Of a DNA stretch of 64,000 bases, positions 18,919 through 28,350 are shown piece by piece; positions within the stretch are counted from its first letter, which is position 1, and each line of letters begins with the position of its first letter. A model generated the notes under the pieces. It was given only the letters and a program-made list of their open reading frames with translations. It was not told the DNA's origin and searched no databases. The position numbers were made by a program, and so were the translations under genes. Source of the stretch: Marinilabiliaceae bacterium UBA5488 (lineage in GTDB: Bacteria; Bacteroidota; Bacteroidia; Bacteroidales; Marinilabiliaceae); the NCBI GenBank assembly GCA_002427105.1, contig DIPM01000021.1, positions 2,027-66,026 of the forward strand, in the 5' to 3' direction.

Positions 18919-19524
18919 ATGAGCAAACAGAAAGTCAAACTTAATATACTCGGTTTATCCTATTCGCAAACTCAATCGGGTGCCTACGCGCTTGTGTTGG
19001 CCGAAGAAGACGGTGAGCGAAGAATCCCTATTATCATCGGAGGGGTTGAAGCGCAATCAATAGCTATCAAATTAGAAGGGCTTGAACCTCCCAGACCCTT
19101 GACTCACGATTTGTTCCTGAATTTTGCTCACGCCTTTAAGGTTCAACTGCTGGAAGTCATTATATACAAACTAGAGGAAGGAATATTCTATTCGGAACTG
19201 GTTTGCTCAAAAAACGATGAGGTAGTACGCATAGACTCACGCACTTCGGATGCCGTAGCGCTGGCACTGCGCTTTAGCTGCCCCATTTATACCTACGAGG
19301 AAATACTGGCTAAGGCAGGGATAGTGCTGGATTTTGGCGATACCAAAGAAGCGCCCGGTTCAGCTCCAAGCTCATCCCCCAAAACACGCACATCAAAAGT
19401 TCCCGGAAGCAACCCCCTTGCATCTAAATCGCTGGCTGAACTACAGGCCATGCTCGACCAGGCCGTTGAAGCCGAGAATTACGAAAAGGCTTCTGAGATT
19501 AGGGATGAGATAAAAAAACGATAA
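18919..19524 (+). CDS. bifunctional nuclease (DUF151) fused to a UVR domain
   Basis: A 201-residue protein. The start at 18919 (MSKQKVKLNILGLSYS) is preferred over an upstream GTG at 18889 because it begins exactly at the domain. Residues about 3-140 form the BFN/DUF151 domain (GAYALVLAEEDGERRIPIII, IDSRTSDAVALALR), which in characterised plant and bacterial members has DNase/RNase activity. A Ser/Pro-rich linker leads to a C-terminal UVR motif (about 165-201, ELQAMLDQAVEAENYEKASE), the UvrB/UvrC-interacting helix hairpin. This fusion is the normal Bacteroidota form. It is 24 bp upstream of nupC, so the two are probably cotranscribed. Physiological role is uncertain. Confidence 0.88.
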   Translation: MSKQKVKLNILGLSYSQTQSGAYALVLAEEDGERRIPIIIGGVEAQSIAIKLEGLEPPRPLTHDLFLNFAHAFKVQLLEVIIYKLEEGIFYSELVCSKNDEVVRIDSRTSDAVALALRFSCPIYTYEEILAKAGIVLDFGDTKEAPGSAPSSSPKTRTSKVPGSNPLASKSLAELQAMLDQAVEAENYEKASEIRDEIKKR

Positions 19525-19548
19525 ACTCATTACTATTATACCACAGGC

Positions 19549-20952
19549 ATGAAAAAGATCCTGCTCTTCTTGCTTATCGCGCTCTTGGGCGGCGGTAATT
19601 TATTGGCTTCAGAGGCAAGCCCTGCTACTCAAATAATTTCTTCCGGAGGAGGTTTCACGATTGTAAGCCTACTGAGGGGCATGCTCGGCATGGCCGTCGT
19701 TATTGCGATAGCCTGGCTCTTAAGCTCAAATCGCAAAGCAATTAATTGGAGCGTGGTCGCCAAAGGTCTGGGTCTTCAGCTTGTATTGGCCTTATGTATA
19801 TTATATGTGCCTTTTGTTCAAACCATTTTTGATTTTGTAGGAAGAGCATTTGTCAAAGTGCTAAGTTTCACGGAGGCAGGAACCACCTTTCTTTTCAGCA
19901 GCATGGAAAGCGGTGTGATAGAGTCGCCAATGTTAAACTTTGCCATCACCATACTTCCAACTGTAATTTTCTTCGCGGCTCTGACCAGCGTCTTGTTTTA
20001 CTACGGAATAATTCAGAAGGTAGTGTCTTTCCTGGCGCGGGGTATGACAAAGCTGATGAACCTTTCGGGTGCCGAAAGTCTTTCTGTTGCGGGCAATATC
20101 TTTCTGGGGCAAACGGAGGCTCCTCTAATGATTAAAGCCTATCTGGAAAAGATGAATCGTTCGGAAATGATGCTGGTAATGGCGGGAGGAATGGCTACCA
20201 TGGCGGGAGGAGTCCTCGCCGTCTATATTAAAGTATTGGGCGGAGGCGATCCTGTTCAGGAAATAATGTATGCCAAACACCTTCTGGCTGCCTCTTTGAT
20301 GGCAGCGCCCGGGGTTGTGGTTATTGCAAAAATCATGCTTCCTCAAACCGAAGCAATTCAAAAGGAAGTAGAAGTGAGTAAAGACCGTATTGGTAAGAAC
20401 GTCTTGGATGCAATCTCCAACGGAACTACCGAAGGAGTCAAACTGGCAGTCAACGTGGCGGGTATGCTTTTGGTATTCATAGCCTTTATAGCAATGTTTA
20501 ACTATGTCTTTGGCAAAGTGGGCGATTGGACGGGACTTAACACCCTCATAGCTTCGGCAACCGATGGGAGTTATAGTGAGCTTTCACTTCAGTTTCTTTT
20601 GGGCTATTTATTCGCTCCCTTAATGTGGCTGTTGGGCATTACCGGGGCTGATATCGACCTGGTGGGCCGCGTGCTTGGCGAGAAGCTAATAATGACCGAG
20701 TTTATCGGCTACATTAGTCTTGCTGAACTTAAAGCTGCGGGAGCTTTTGTGGAGGAAAAATCCATGATTATGGCAACCTACATCCTTTGCGGATTCGCAA
20801 ATATAGCATCCATAGGTATCCAAATAGGAGGTATAGGCTCACTTGCCCCGGGCAAAAGAGTGTTGATTTCCGAACTGGGTATGAAGGCTCTTATAGCGGG
20901 AGCCTTAGCTTCACTGCTTTCAGCTACTGTTATAGGGATGATTTTAGGATAA
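19549..20952 (+). CDS. nupC: concentrative nucleoside transporter (NupC/CNT family)
   Basis: A 467-residue inner-membrane symporter that takes up nucleosides with Na+ or H+. The Nucleos_tra2 N-domain, gate domain and C-domain are all present. The CNT signature GNIFLGQTEAPLMIKAYL sits at about residue 182, with ITGADIDLVG and the conserved C-terminal CGFANIASIGIQIGGIGSL. The N-terminus has an additional hydrophobic signal-like helix (ILLFLLIALLGGGNLLASEA), common in Bacteroidota members. It probably shares a transcript with the upstream nuclease gene and converges with the GH5 gene. Confidence 0.93.
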   Translation: MKKILLFLLIALLGGGNLLASEASPATQIISSGGGFTIVSLLRGMLGMAVVIAIAWLLSSNRKAINWSVVAKGLGLQLVLALCILYVPFVQTIFDFVGRAFVKVLSFTEAGTTFLFSSMESGVIESPMLNFAITILPTVIFFAALTSVLFYYGIIQKVVSFLARGMTKLMNLSGAESLSVAGNIFLGQTEAPLMIKAYLEKMNRSEMMLVMAGGMATMAGGVLAVYIKVLGGGDPVQEIMYAKHLLAASLMAAPGVVVIAKIMLPQTEAIQKEVEVSKDRIGKNVLDAISNGTTEGVKLAVNVAGMLLVFIAFIAMFNYVFGKVGDWTGLNTLIASATDGSYSELSLQFLLGYLFAPLMWLLGITGADIDLVGRVLGEKLIMTEFIGYISLAELKAAGAFVEEKSMIMATYILCGFANIASIGIQIGGIGSLAPGKRVLISELGMKALIAGALASLLSATVIGMILG

Positions 20953-20981
20953 AATTGGAGAAAAGCCTAATTGCGCTTGCC

Positions 20982-23768
20982 TTACATTTTTACCAGTTTT
21001 ACCTTGCGTGCAGGAATATCCTTACCTGCTATCTGAATAATGTAAAATCCCTTGTCCCAACTACTGGTGTCAACACGGTAGCTCTGAAGTCCTCTTAGGT
21101 CATGTTCTCCTGATTGAACAAGACTTCCATCAATATTAAAGGCATCTATCCTGACCAAACCGGGAGTCTGTTCAAAACCAAGATCGAAAAAGTCTTTGCA
21201 GGGATTGGGAGCAAGCTGAAAAGCCGCCAGCGAAGGTTGATCAACTAACAAAGGCTCTCTGAATTGCAAGTCTAAGCGGCTAAGATTAAATTCTTTACTG
21301 ACAATGTCAATGCGAAGTTTATAATTACCCTTATTAAAGCTAGCCTCACCGGAAGAAAGACGCCATGTTTGCCAACCACCGGTGGCCGGAACTGCATAAG
21401 TTCCAATCACGCTCTTATTTTCATTTATATCGAAAAGCTGCAATTCAAAACGTCCTCCGGCACTCATAGCGGCGCAACTATAGCTTAAGTTATAAATACC
21501 TGACTGCTCAACAGTTATCAAAAAATCAATATAATCACCGGAATCTACATAAGCTATATTCTTACCTCCGGGATTGCCTGAATCTTGCGTGTTTTCAAAC
21601 TCAAGACCTTCCTGATAATAATAATTTTGCATCAATACCTTGCCGGGAATTGATATGCGTGAAGGTAATGTGTTGAGGACTTTAATCTTTTGAAATTGAG
21701 CTAAAGGCTTTTGAGTAAAAGACACTATGCTGCTTCCGGAATAACTTAGATAAACCAAATCACTAAAGGACAAAAAATCTTCTAAGCAAAGCTCTATCAT
21801 ATTTGGGAATTCCTGACTAAGACCTGCCGACTCAATATTAACAGTTTGACTGCCCTTATATACTGCAAAATCACTTGCCAGGAGTACCGCAGAACTCGAA
21901 ACAGCAGCATTAAAGGAAAGGAAAATGCTCTTCCCATCCGCGGAGGTAGAGGCAGAAACAACCTCCAAATCAACATCACCGGGGTTTCGCGGGTTTGAAA
22001 ACTGAAAATAATTCAGATTTGCTCCCCCACTTAGGGTTGTTACTTTTATCACGTTCACTCCTTTGTCGAGCAGGGCATTTTCTACTGTATAAGACTTGTA
22101 AACAGTCCACCCCCCGGTAGATGGAAGCTTCAGAACAGGTGTAAGATCACGCCCGTTAACCTCGATTCTTATTTCAGTTGAGGCATTACTGCCGGCATAA
22201 CGAATTGTTAAGTGATTGACCGAGGCTTCGGCAGCTGTAACAGTATAACGCATCCATTCTCCGGGCTCAGTCCAGCCAACATTAAAGCCGTTGCTGACGA
22301 CATCACTACAAGCCTCGATATCAACACCATCGTTTCGATATGACCAACCCTGGTTCCAATTAGTGTATGTCCCTCCTTCATCAATATGATAGTTGGCAGT
22401 ATCATTATCAAAATAAGCTACATTATTCCTGCCTAAATCATAATCAGTAAAGAAAATGGGTTCACTCAAATTATGTTCTTTAAAAGGAATGGCTTCATAA
22501 CTGTAAATTTGACGGATAAGAGCATCAACCACGTCCTTTTGAACCACACAGTTCTCAATCTTATGCGCCTCGGCCCATTTCATTACAGCGTCAAAAATCT
22601 GATCTGAATTCATAATGGGGCTGGCACTCTTCCAATAAGACATCAAGTTATTGTATTCAACAGGAGTCTTAACTCGTAATACATTATTAATTCCATCCTT
22701 TTTGACTGGCCACCAACTCCAGCCAATATCATTGGCTTCAAACAAAGCCACAGCATTTGTAAACCAAGTATTAGAATTTTCGCCCGATTCACTCATCCAC
22801 AGGGGGACATTCAAGCGCTCACGCTTCTCAGTGATCCAGTTTACTGCATTGGCTCCATTATAATTCCAGTATTTATGGAAAGTATAGACCAGATTGTCAT
22901 CTAAATCGGCTAGACCATCCAAACCATTGTAATTGTTGCCCCAGCAGTTACCTGAAACCATCACAATATGATTTTGATCCACTTCCCGAACAGCATCTAT
23001 TAATCGACTGAACATATCCGTCGCGGGCTGATTCTGCGTACAACTACAGCCATTTTCGTTGCCGCTGTTCTCAAAATCCCAGTTAATTTCATTAATCAAA
23101 TCGTAACCGCCTACCCAGGGATTGTCTTTGTAGCGATCGGCAATTTTCTTCCAAAGCTCAATCAATTTAAGCTTGTTGTCTTCGCTTTCCCACAATGAAG
23201 GCTTAGAAGCGTCGTAATCGGAAATATCAGCATTTTTGCCTTGCCCTCCCGGTGCGCCGTGCATATCCAAAAACACGTACATCTCATTATCGGCACACCA
23301 TGATATAAGATTATCAAGCATCTCAAAGCCGCCCTCCAGCCAGGTCTGCTGCCCCTTTACCGGCTCCTCTTCAATGGGAAGAGTAAACCATTTATAGTGT
23401 AGGGCAGGCCTAATTGAATTAAAGCCCCAGGCCTTCATTGCTTCCACATCTGCACGAGTGAAATGGTTGGCAAGCCAAGCATCGTAAAATTCCTTCGTTC
23501 GGGCTTCACCAATTGCAGCAGTCAGCTTCTTTCTAAACTGCCACTGAGTATTAATTCCGGCATCTGTTGATTTCATCATATAACCTTCCTGAATCATCCA
23601 GTTGCCGGTTCCTATGCTCCGTATAATAAAATTGTTGTCCGCGTCGTTGACAATTTTAGTCCCCTCTGCCCTTAGAAAACCTTGCGAAAAGGCAGGTTGT
23701 ACCGCACAAAGATTTACTATAAGCAGCATTAATAGATGCTGATTTCCTTTTGCGAATTGCTTAAGCAT
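20982..23768 (-). CDS. secreted GH5 glycosidase with two CBMs and a T9SS tail
   Basis: A 928-residue extracellular enzyme. The start at 23768 (MLKQFAKGN) gives a signal peptide ending near PAFSQG; the open frame extends 20 codons further but without a signal. The catalytic domain (about 30-385) is glycoside hydrolase family 5: GGYDLINEINW holds the acid/base Glu (about 227) and LWMSESGE the nucleophile Glu (about 327). It is followed by a CBM6-like module (AYFDNDTANYHIDEGG, GWTEPGEWMRYTV), a short beta-rich linker, a second CBM6/35-like module (AYVDSGDYIDFLI), and a C-terminal T9SS type A sorting domain (PNPCKDFFDLGF, YIIQIAGKD). It is predicted to act outside the cell or on its surface on a beta-1,4-glucan or mannan. 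It stands alone between nupC and trxA. Confidence 0.85.
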   Translation of the reverse strand: MLKQFAKGNQHLLMLLIVNLCAVQPAFSQGFLRAEGTKIVNDADNNFIIRSIGTGNWMIQEGYMMKSTDAGINTQWQFRKKLTAAIGEARTKEFYDAWLANHFTRADVEAMKAWGFNSIRPALHYKWFTLPIEEEPVKGQQTWLEGGFEMLDNLISWCADNEMYVFLDMHGAPGGQGKNADISDYDASKPSLWESEDNKLKLIELWKKIADRYKDNPWVGGYDLINEINWDFENSGNENGCSCTQNQPATDMFSRLIDAVREVDQNHIVMVSGNCWGNNYNGLDGLADLDDNLVYTFHKYWNYNGANAVNWITEKRERLNVPLWMSESGENSNTWFTNAVALFEANDIGWSWWPVKKDGINNVLRVKTPVEYNNLMSYWKSASPIMNSDQIFDAVMKWAEAHKIENCVVQKDVVDALIRQIYSYEAIPFKEHNLSEPIFFTDYDLGRNNVAYFDNDTANYHIDEGGTYTNWNQGWSYRNDGVDIEACSDVVSNGFNVGWTEPGEWMRYTVTAAEASVNHLTIRYAGSNASTEIRIEVNGRDLTPVLKLPSTGGWTVYKSYTVENALLDKGVNVIKVTTLSGGANLNYFQFSNPRNPGDVDLEVVSASTSADGKSIFLSFNAAVSSSAVLLASDFAVYKGSQTVNIESAGLSQEFPNMIELCLEDFLSFSDLVYLSYSGSSIVSFTQKPLAQFQKIKVLNTLPSRISIPGKVLMQNYYYQEGLEFENTQDSGNPGGKNIAYVDSGDYIDFLITVEQSGIYNLSYSCAAMSAGGRFELQLFDINENKSVIGTYAVPATGGWQTWRLSSGEASFNKGNYKLRIDIVSKEFNLSRLDLQFREPLLVDQPSLAAFQLAPNPCKDFFDLGFEQTPGLVRIDAFNIDGSLVQSGEHDLRGLQSYRVDTSSWDKGFYIIQIAGKDIPARKVKLVKM

Positions 23769-23810
23769 ATTATAAGATTTAATCCTATGCAAGATATAGA
23801 ATTTAATCAA

Positions 23811-23845
23811 AAAGCGGGAATTCACCATAGGTAAATTCCCGCTTT
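23811..23845 (-). terminator. intrinsic terminator of trxA
   Basis: 16-nt arms (23811-23826 and 23830-23845) pair with one G-U wobble around a 3-nt loop. The minus strand continues with TTTTTGATT and the plus strand also has a T-run, so it could work in both directions. It lies 22 nt after the trxA stop and upstream of the GH5 gene. Confidence 0.85.
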
Positions 23846-23866
23846 TTGTATTATTAAGGATGCGTC

Positions 23867-24184
23867 TTAAATAATAGCATCCAGCTTTGATGCCAAAATT
23901 GTTTTTGGCACAGCTCCAACTTGTTTGTCCACTATCTCTCCATTCTTAAAAAACAGGATGGTCGGGATATTACGTATTCCAAATTTTACAGATGTTTCAG
24001 GGTTACTATCAACATCCATCTTGGTTACAAGTGCAGTGTCTTTATAGTCATCTGCCAGCTCGGCCACAATGGGTCCCACCAATCTACAGGGTCCACACCA
24101 TTCAGCCCAAAAATCTACCAAAACCGGTTTGTCTGATTTCAAAACCAGTTCATCAAAATTAGCATCTGTTACTTCAATAGCCAT
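23867..24184 (-). CDS. trxA: thioredoxin
   Basis: A 105-residue cytosolic thioredoxin with the redox centre WAEWCGPCRLVGPI (Cys30/Cys33), the cis-proline region IRNIPTILFFKNG and the closing helix. There is no signal peptide, and length and fold elements are standard. It reduces disulfides in client enzymes such as ribonucleotide reductase and peroxiredoxins. It lies 122 bp downstream of dnaE on the same strand and ends in a strong hairpin terminator, so it may be read both from dnaE and from its own promoter. Confidence 0.96.
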   Translation of the reverse strand: MAIEVTDANFDELVLKSDKPVLVDFWAEWCGPCRLVGPIVAELADDYKDTALVTKMDVDSNPETSVKFGIRNIPTILFFKNGEIVDKQVGAVPKTILASKLDAII

Positions 24185-24306
24185 AATTTCTTCAAATTTC
24201 TGATATAAATAATATATTTACCTAACTAGTGATTCACTAATAATGTTATTTATAAACGCTTTATGCCCGCACTTGTTCAAAGGTAAGCAAATTTGCCCTT
24301 ATTTGC

Positions 24307-27300
24307 CTAGTTGAGGGATATAGAAATATCCGGACTTTCTTCAAAAAAATCTATCAACTCACTTGACAAATTTACCCTTACCGACCTTGACAGCAATTGT
24401 ACCTGCTGACGGTCATTGTCTTCGTCGAATACCTGGAAGCGCAAAGTAACCTTTCCCTTGTTGGCCATCGAAAGCTGTGCCAGTTCGGTAACTATCTCGT
24501 TAGTCAAACTTCGGAGAGGAATCCGCAGCGTGAGATTATGCACTTGATTATCAAGAATATCGGATAATAAAGATATTTTATTGACCTTTACCTCAAGCTC
24601 TCCGGGCTTATATTTCTTTCCCTGTACTCTTCCTTTTATCACGACAAACTTGGCATTACTTATAATAGCGATGTAATCTAAATAGTCCTGACCAAAAAAA
24701 GCAAAATCATAAGAGCCGCTGTAATCCTCAACAGTAGCAATAGCAAATTCATTACCCTTACGGGTTAGTCCTTTGCGCACATTGGTAATCATCCCTCCGA
24801 CGGTAAATTCTCTGCCTTTTAAATCCTCGAGTTCATTAAACGCCGCCAGCCGAAGATTGCAGAAATGCTTCAGTTCCAGCCTATAGCTGTCAAGAGGATG
24901 AGCAGATAGGTAAATCCCTATCAATTCTTTCTCTTTCTCGAGCTTTTCTAAAATAGTAAACTCGTTGCATACGGCAATTTCGGGCTTTTTCATTTCTATC
25001 GCTGTTGATGCATCACCAAACAAGGTGTTCTGAGTTGAGGCCTTATCAGTTTGGAATAAATTGCCATAACGAAGTAAGCGCTCAATAAAGCTGCCTTCGT
25101 CGCCCTGAACAGGTGCGAAATACTGAGCCCTGTGCATATTTCCCAAGCTGTCAAAGGCACCGGCAGCTGCCAGGGCCTCCATGGCTTTCTTATTGATTAC
25201 CTGAAGATTTATCCTCTCAACAAAGTCGTAAATGTTCTTGAAAAAGCCTCCTTTATTGCGCTCCTTTATTATCTCCTCTACAACTCCCTCGCCAACCCCT
25301 TTTATTGCTGCCATCCCAAAACGCAGTGCCCCGCTTCTGTTAACGGTAAACTTCACGAAGCTCTCGTTCAAATCAGGCCCCAAAACATCTATGCCCATCC
25401 TTCGGCACTCTTCCATGAAAGTGGATATCTTGCCTATGTCATTCAGATTACGACTAAGCACGCCGGCCATAAACTCAGCAGGATAATGCGCCTTAAGATA
25501 ACCGGTTTGATAAGCAAGATAAGCATAGCAAACCGAGTGAGACTTGTTAAATGCATAGCTTGCAAAGGCCTCCCAGTCCTTCCATATTTTGTCGATCACT
25601 TCCTGAGGCTTCTTCTTGATCTCTTCAGAGCCTCGGATAAACTCAGCGTTGTTTTTACACCCTTCATCAAATTTGGCCTTGAGTTTGGACATTACATCGT
25701 GAAGCTTCTTCCCCATGGCCTTACGTAAGGTGTCGGACTCGCCCCGTGTAAAGCCGCCCAGTTTGCGCGACAGAAGCATCACCTGCTCCTGAAACACTGT
25801 GATTCCGTATGTTTCCTTCAAGTAGGACTCCATCAGCGGATGGTCGTAGTGGATTTCCTCCTGACCCAATTTGCGGGCGATATAATCAGGGATATATTCC
25901 ATAGGTCCCGGGCGATACAGAGCATTCATGGCTACAAGATCCTCAAAGCGGTTGGGCTCCAGCTCACGGAGGTATTTCTTCATGCCCGCCGATTCAAACT
26001 GGAAAATAGCGGTGGTCTGACCCTTGCTGAACAGCTCAAAAGTCTTCGGATCTTCAAATGAAATGCTGCTCAGATCCAGATCTATACCCTTCGACAGTTT
26101 TATTGCTTCAAGTGCCTCTTTCACTATAGAAAGAGTTTTAAGTCCCAGAAAATCCATCTTCAACAGACCGATAGATTCCACCAGATTGCCCTCATATTGA
26201 GTTACCAGAAGATGCGCCTCCTTTGCCGGCATCAAAGGGATATTCTCAACAAGCGGATCCCGCCCGATTAACACCCCACAGGCGTGGACCCCCGTTTGAC
26301 GGATTGAGCCTTCCAAATCACAGGCCAGCTCAAGTGTTTTCAGCAGCACTTCATTGTTCTCGTGACGACCCCTTTGAATTTCTGCGCCAAATATTTTCAG
26401 AATCTCAAACCTGCTAAGCTCCTTCTCTTTGTCGGCAGAACGAGCCTCCGACAAGCCTTTTTCAATATAAGCAAGTGCTGCATCCAAAGTGCCGTTCTCG
26501 CGCTCAAGTCTAAGCACCTCTTTATAGGCACCGTCAAGCCTAATGCCCGGACGCTCAGGTATCAGTTTGGAGATTCGGTCAGTCTCTGAAAGGGGAAGCT
26601 TTAGAACACGGCCAACATCCTTTATAGCCGATTTGGCTGCCATAGTGCCAAGAGTACAAATATGCGCTACTTTATCCCTACCGTATTTTTCGGCCACCCA
26701 ATCAAGTATCAAGGCCCTACCGTCATCATCAAAATCAATATCCACATCGGGCATAGAAATACGGTCAGGATTCAGAAACCTCTCGAAAAGCAAATTATGC
26801 TTTATCGGGTCAATACTTGTTATACCTACACAATAGGCTACTGCCGAGCCGGCAGCTGAGCCCCGCCCGGGCCCAACAAGAACTCCCATCCTTCGTGCCT
26901 CGTTGATAAAGTCCTGAACAATAAGGAAGTATCCCGGAAAGCCCATCAGCTTTACCGTCAACAACTCAAAATCAATTCTTTCTTTTACCAAATCGGGTAT
27001 CGGGTCGCCATATAAGCGCTTCGCACCATTATAGCTAAGATATTCCAGATAATCAGCCTCCAGCTTTACCCGTAACAGATGCTCGTAATTGCCTCCAAGC
27101 TTCTCATATCGCGCTTCCCCGTAATCCTCCCTCAGCTGAGCCTCACCATACTTTTCACGATACTGCTCTATGCTGCCAAAATTCTCAGGAATAGGAAAAA
27201 GTGGCATAATTGGGGCGGAATTGAGCTCAAACTCTTCAACTTTATCGGCAATCTCTCCTGTGCTTAATAGCGCTTCCGGCACATCGGCAAAGAGGTCGTT

Positions 27301-28086
27301 CATCTCCTTTGTGGTCTTAAACCACTCCTGTCCTGTATAGCGCATCCGGCTCGGATCATCCTGATCTTTTCCGGTGTTCATACAAATCATAATATCATGA
27401 GCTTCTGCCATCTCAGCATCAGAAAAATGAACGTCGTTGGCGGCAACCACCTTAACGCCCAACTCCTTAGAAAACTTCAGAAGTTGTTCATTAACCTTAA
27501 GCTGATAGTCATATACCTGCTGTCGCATATACGGATTCTCAGAGGGATGACGCTGAAGCTCCAGATAATAGTCCTCACCAAAAAGATTCTTGTACCATAA
27601 TATGGCCTCGCGCGCCTCATCAAGCTGCCCGTTCATGATTTTCTGAGGAATTTCACCGCCCAAACAGGCCGATGTTGCTATAAGACCCTCATGGTGTTCT
27701 TCCAACAAACCTTTATCAATTCGAGGACGATAAAATAAGCCCTCAATCGCAGCTATCGAAGTGAGCTTAATAAGGTTTTTATATCCCTTCATATTCTTTG
27801 CAAGCAGAATAAGGTGCCTGCCCGACCTGTCAAGAACCTTATCGCTGCGGTCGGAGATGCTTCTCTCGGCAACATAGGCCTCAATACCCATTATTGGTTT
27901 TATCCCCTTCTTTTTACAAACGTCAAAAAAATCTTTTATACCCATCATAGTACCATGATCGGTCAGGGCTACAGCTTTCATTCCATCGGCAGCCGCCTTT
28001 GAAACCAAAGCGTTTACACTGGCCTGACCATCCAGGATGGAATACTGCGAATGTACGTGTAAATGTGTAAAAGGAATTAATGACAT
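24307..28086 (-). CDS. dnaE: DNA polymerase III subunit alpha
   Basis: A 1259-residue replicative polymerase. It starts with a PHP domain (FTHLHVHSQYSILDGQ, ALTDHGTMMGI), continues with the C-family catalytic core, whose palm carries the metal-binding motif MPDVDIDFDDDGR, then the fingers and helix-hairpin-helix region (LRKAMGKKLHDVM, SYAFNKSHSVCYAYLAYQTG). It ends with an OB-fold (GREFTVGGMITNVRKG) and a C-terminal tau-binding-like region. Length is slightly above the E. coli enzyme and usual for Bacteroidota. It is complete, with the start MSLIPFTHLHVHS at the domain edge. Confidence 0.97.
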   Translation of the reverse strand: MSLIPFTHLHVHSQYSILDGQASVNALVSKAAADGMKAVALTDHGTMMGIKDFFDVCKKKGIKPIMGIEAYVAERSISDRSDKVLDRSGRHLILLAKNMKGYKNLIKLTSIAAIEGLFYRPRIDKGLLEEHHEGLIATSACLGGEIPQKIMNGQLDEAREAILWYKNLFGEDYYLELQRHPSENPYMRQQVYDYQLKVNEQLLKFSKELGVKVVAANDVHFSDAEMAEAHDIMICMNTGKDQDDPSRMRYTGQEWFKTTKEMNDLFADVPEALLSTGEIADKVEEFELNSAPIMPLFPIPENFGSIEQYREKYGEAQLREDYGEARYEKLGGNYEHLLRVKLEADYLEYLSYNGAKRLYGDPIPDLVKERIDFELLTVKLMGFPGYFLIVQDFINEARRMGVLVGPGRGSAAGSAVAYCVGITSIDPIKHNLLFERFLNPDRISMPDVDIDFDDDGRALILDWVAEKYGRDKVAHICTLGTMAAKSAIKDVGRVLKLPLSETDRISKLIPERPGIRLDGAYKEVLRLERENGTLDAALAYIEKGLSEARSADKEKELSRFEILKIFGAEIQRGRHENNEVLLKTLELACDLEGSIRQTGVHACGVLIGRDPLVENIPLMPAKEAHLLVTQYEGNLVESIGLLKMDFLGLKTLSIVKEALEAIKLSKGIDLDLSSISFEDPKTFELFSKGQTTAIFQFESAGMKKYLRELEPNRFEDLVAMNALYRPGPMEYIPDYIARKLGQEEIHYDHPLMESYLKETYGITVFQEQVMLLSRKLGGFTRGESDTLRKAMGKKLHDVMSKLKAKFDEGCKNNAEFIRGSEEIKKKPQEVIDKIWKDWEAFASYAFNKSHSVCYAYLAYQTGYLKAHYPAEFMAGVLSRNLNDIGKISTFMEECRRMGIDVLGPDLNESFVKFTVNRSGALRFGMAAIKGVGEGVVEEIIKERNKGGFFKNIYDFVERINLQVINKKAMEALAAAGAFDSLGNMHRAQYFAPVQGDEGSFIERLLRYGNLFQTDKASTQNTLFGDASTAIEMKKPEIAVCNEFTILEKLEKEKELIGIYLSAHPLDSYRLELKHFCNLRLAAFNELEDLKGREFTVGGMITNVRKGLTRKGNEFAIATVEDYSGSYDFAFFGQDYLDYIAIISNAKFVVIKGRVQGKKYKPGELEVKVNKISLLSDILDNQVHNLTLRIPLRSLTNEIVTELAQLSMANKGKVTLRFQVFDEDNDRQQVQLLSRSVRVNLSSELIDFFEESPDISISLN

Positions 28087-28270
28087 AGCAAATAAGGCTT
28101 AATTGTGTTGAATAATATAACAAACAAAAATAAGAAATTGAAGCGTAGCTTAACACTTATTTTAGGTAAATGAGTCCGACCTCAGTCTAATAGCATGAGC
28201 TTGCAGCAGATATAAAACAAAAGATTTTTAACTGCTATTTAAAATCTAACAAGGAAGTGATAGAATTGTA

Positions 28271-28301
28271 TTTGTTGCCTCTGTCTTTTCCATCTAATTT
28301 G
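28271..28301 (+). promoter_or_regulatory. likely promoter of the mannan operon
   Basis: TTTG at 28271-28274, 19 nt, then CTAATTTG ending at 28301. This fits the Bacteroidota pattern at most positions and lies 50 nt before the GH27 start codon. No adjacent regulator gene is visible. Confidence 0.4.
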
Positions 28302-28350
28302 CAAGCCTAAAACCAATGCCCTGCTTTACTTACAAATTAACAATTAAGCT

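Noticed and set aside
25132..25728. 198-codon plus-strand ORF
   Set aside because: Shadow of dnaE on the opposite strand.
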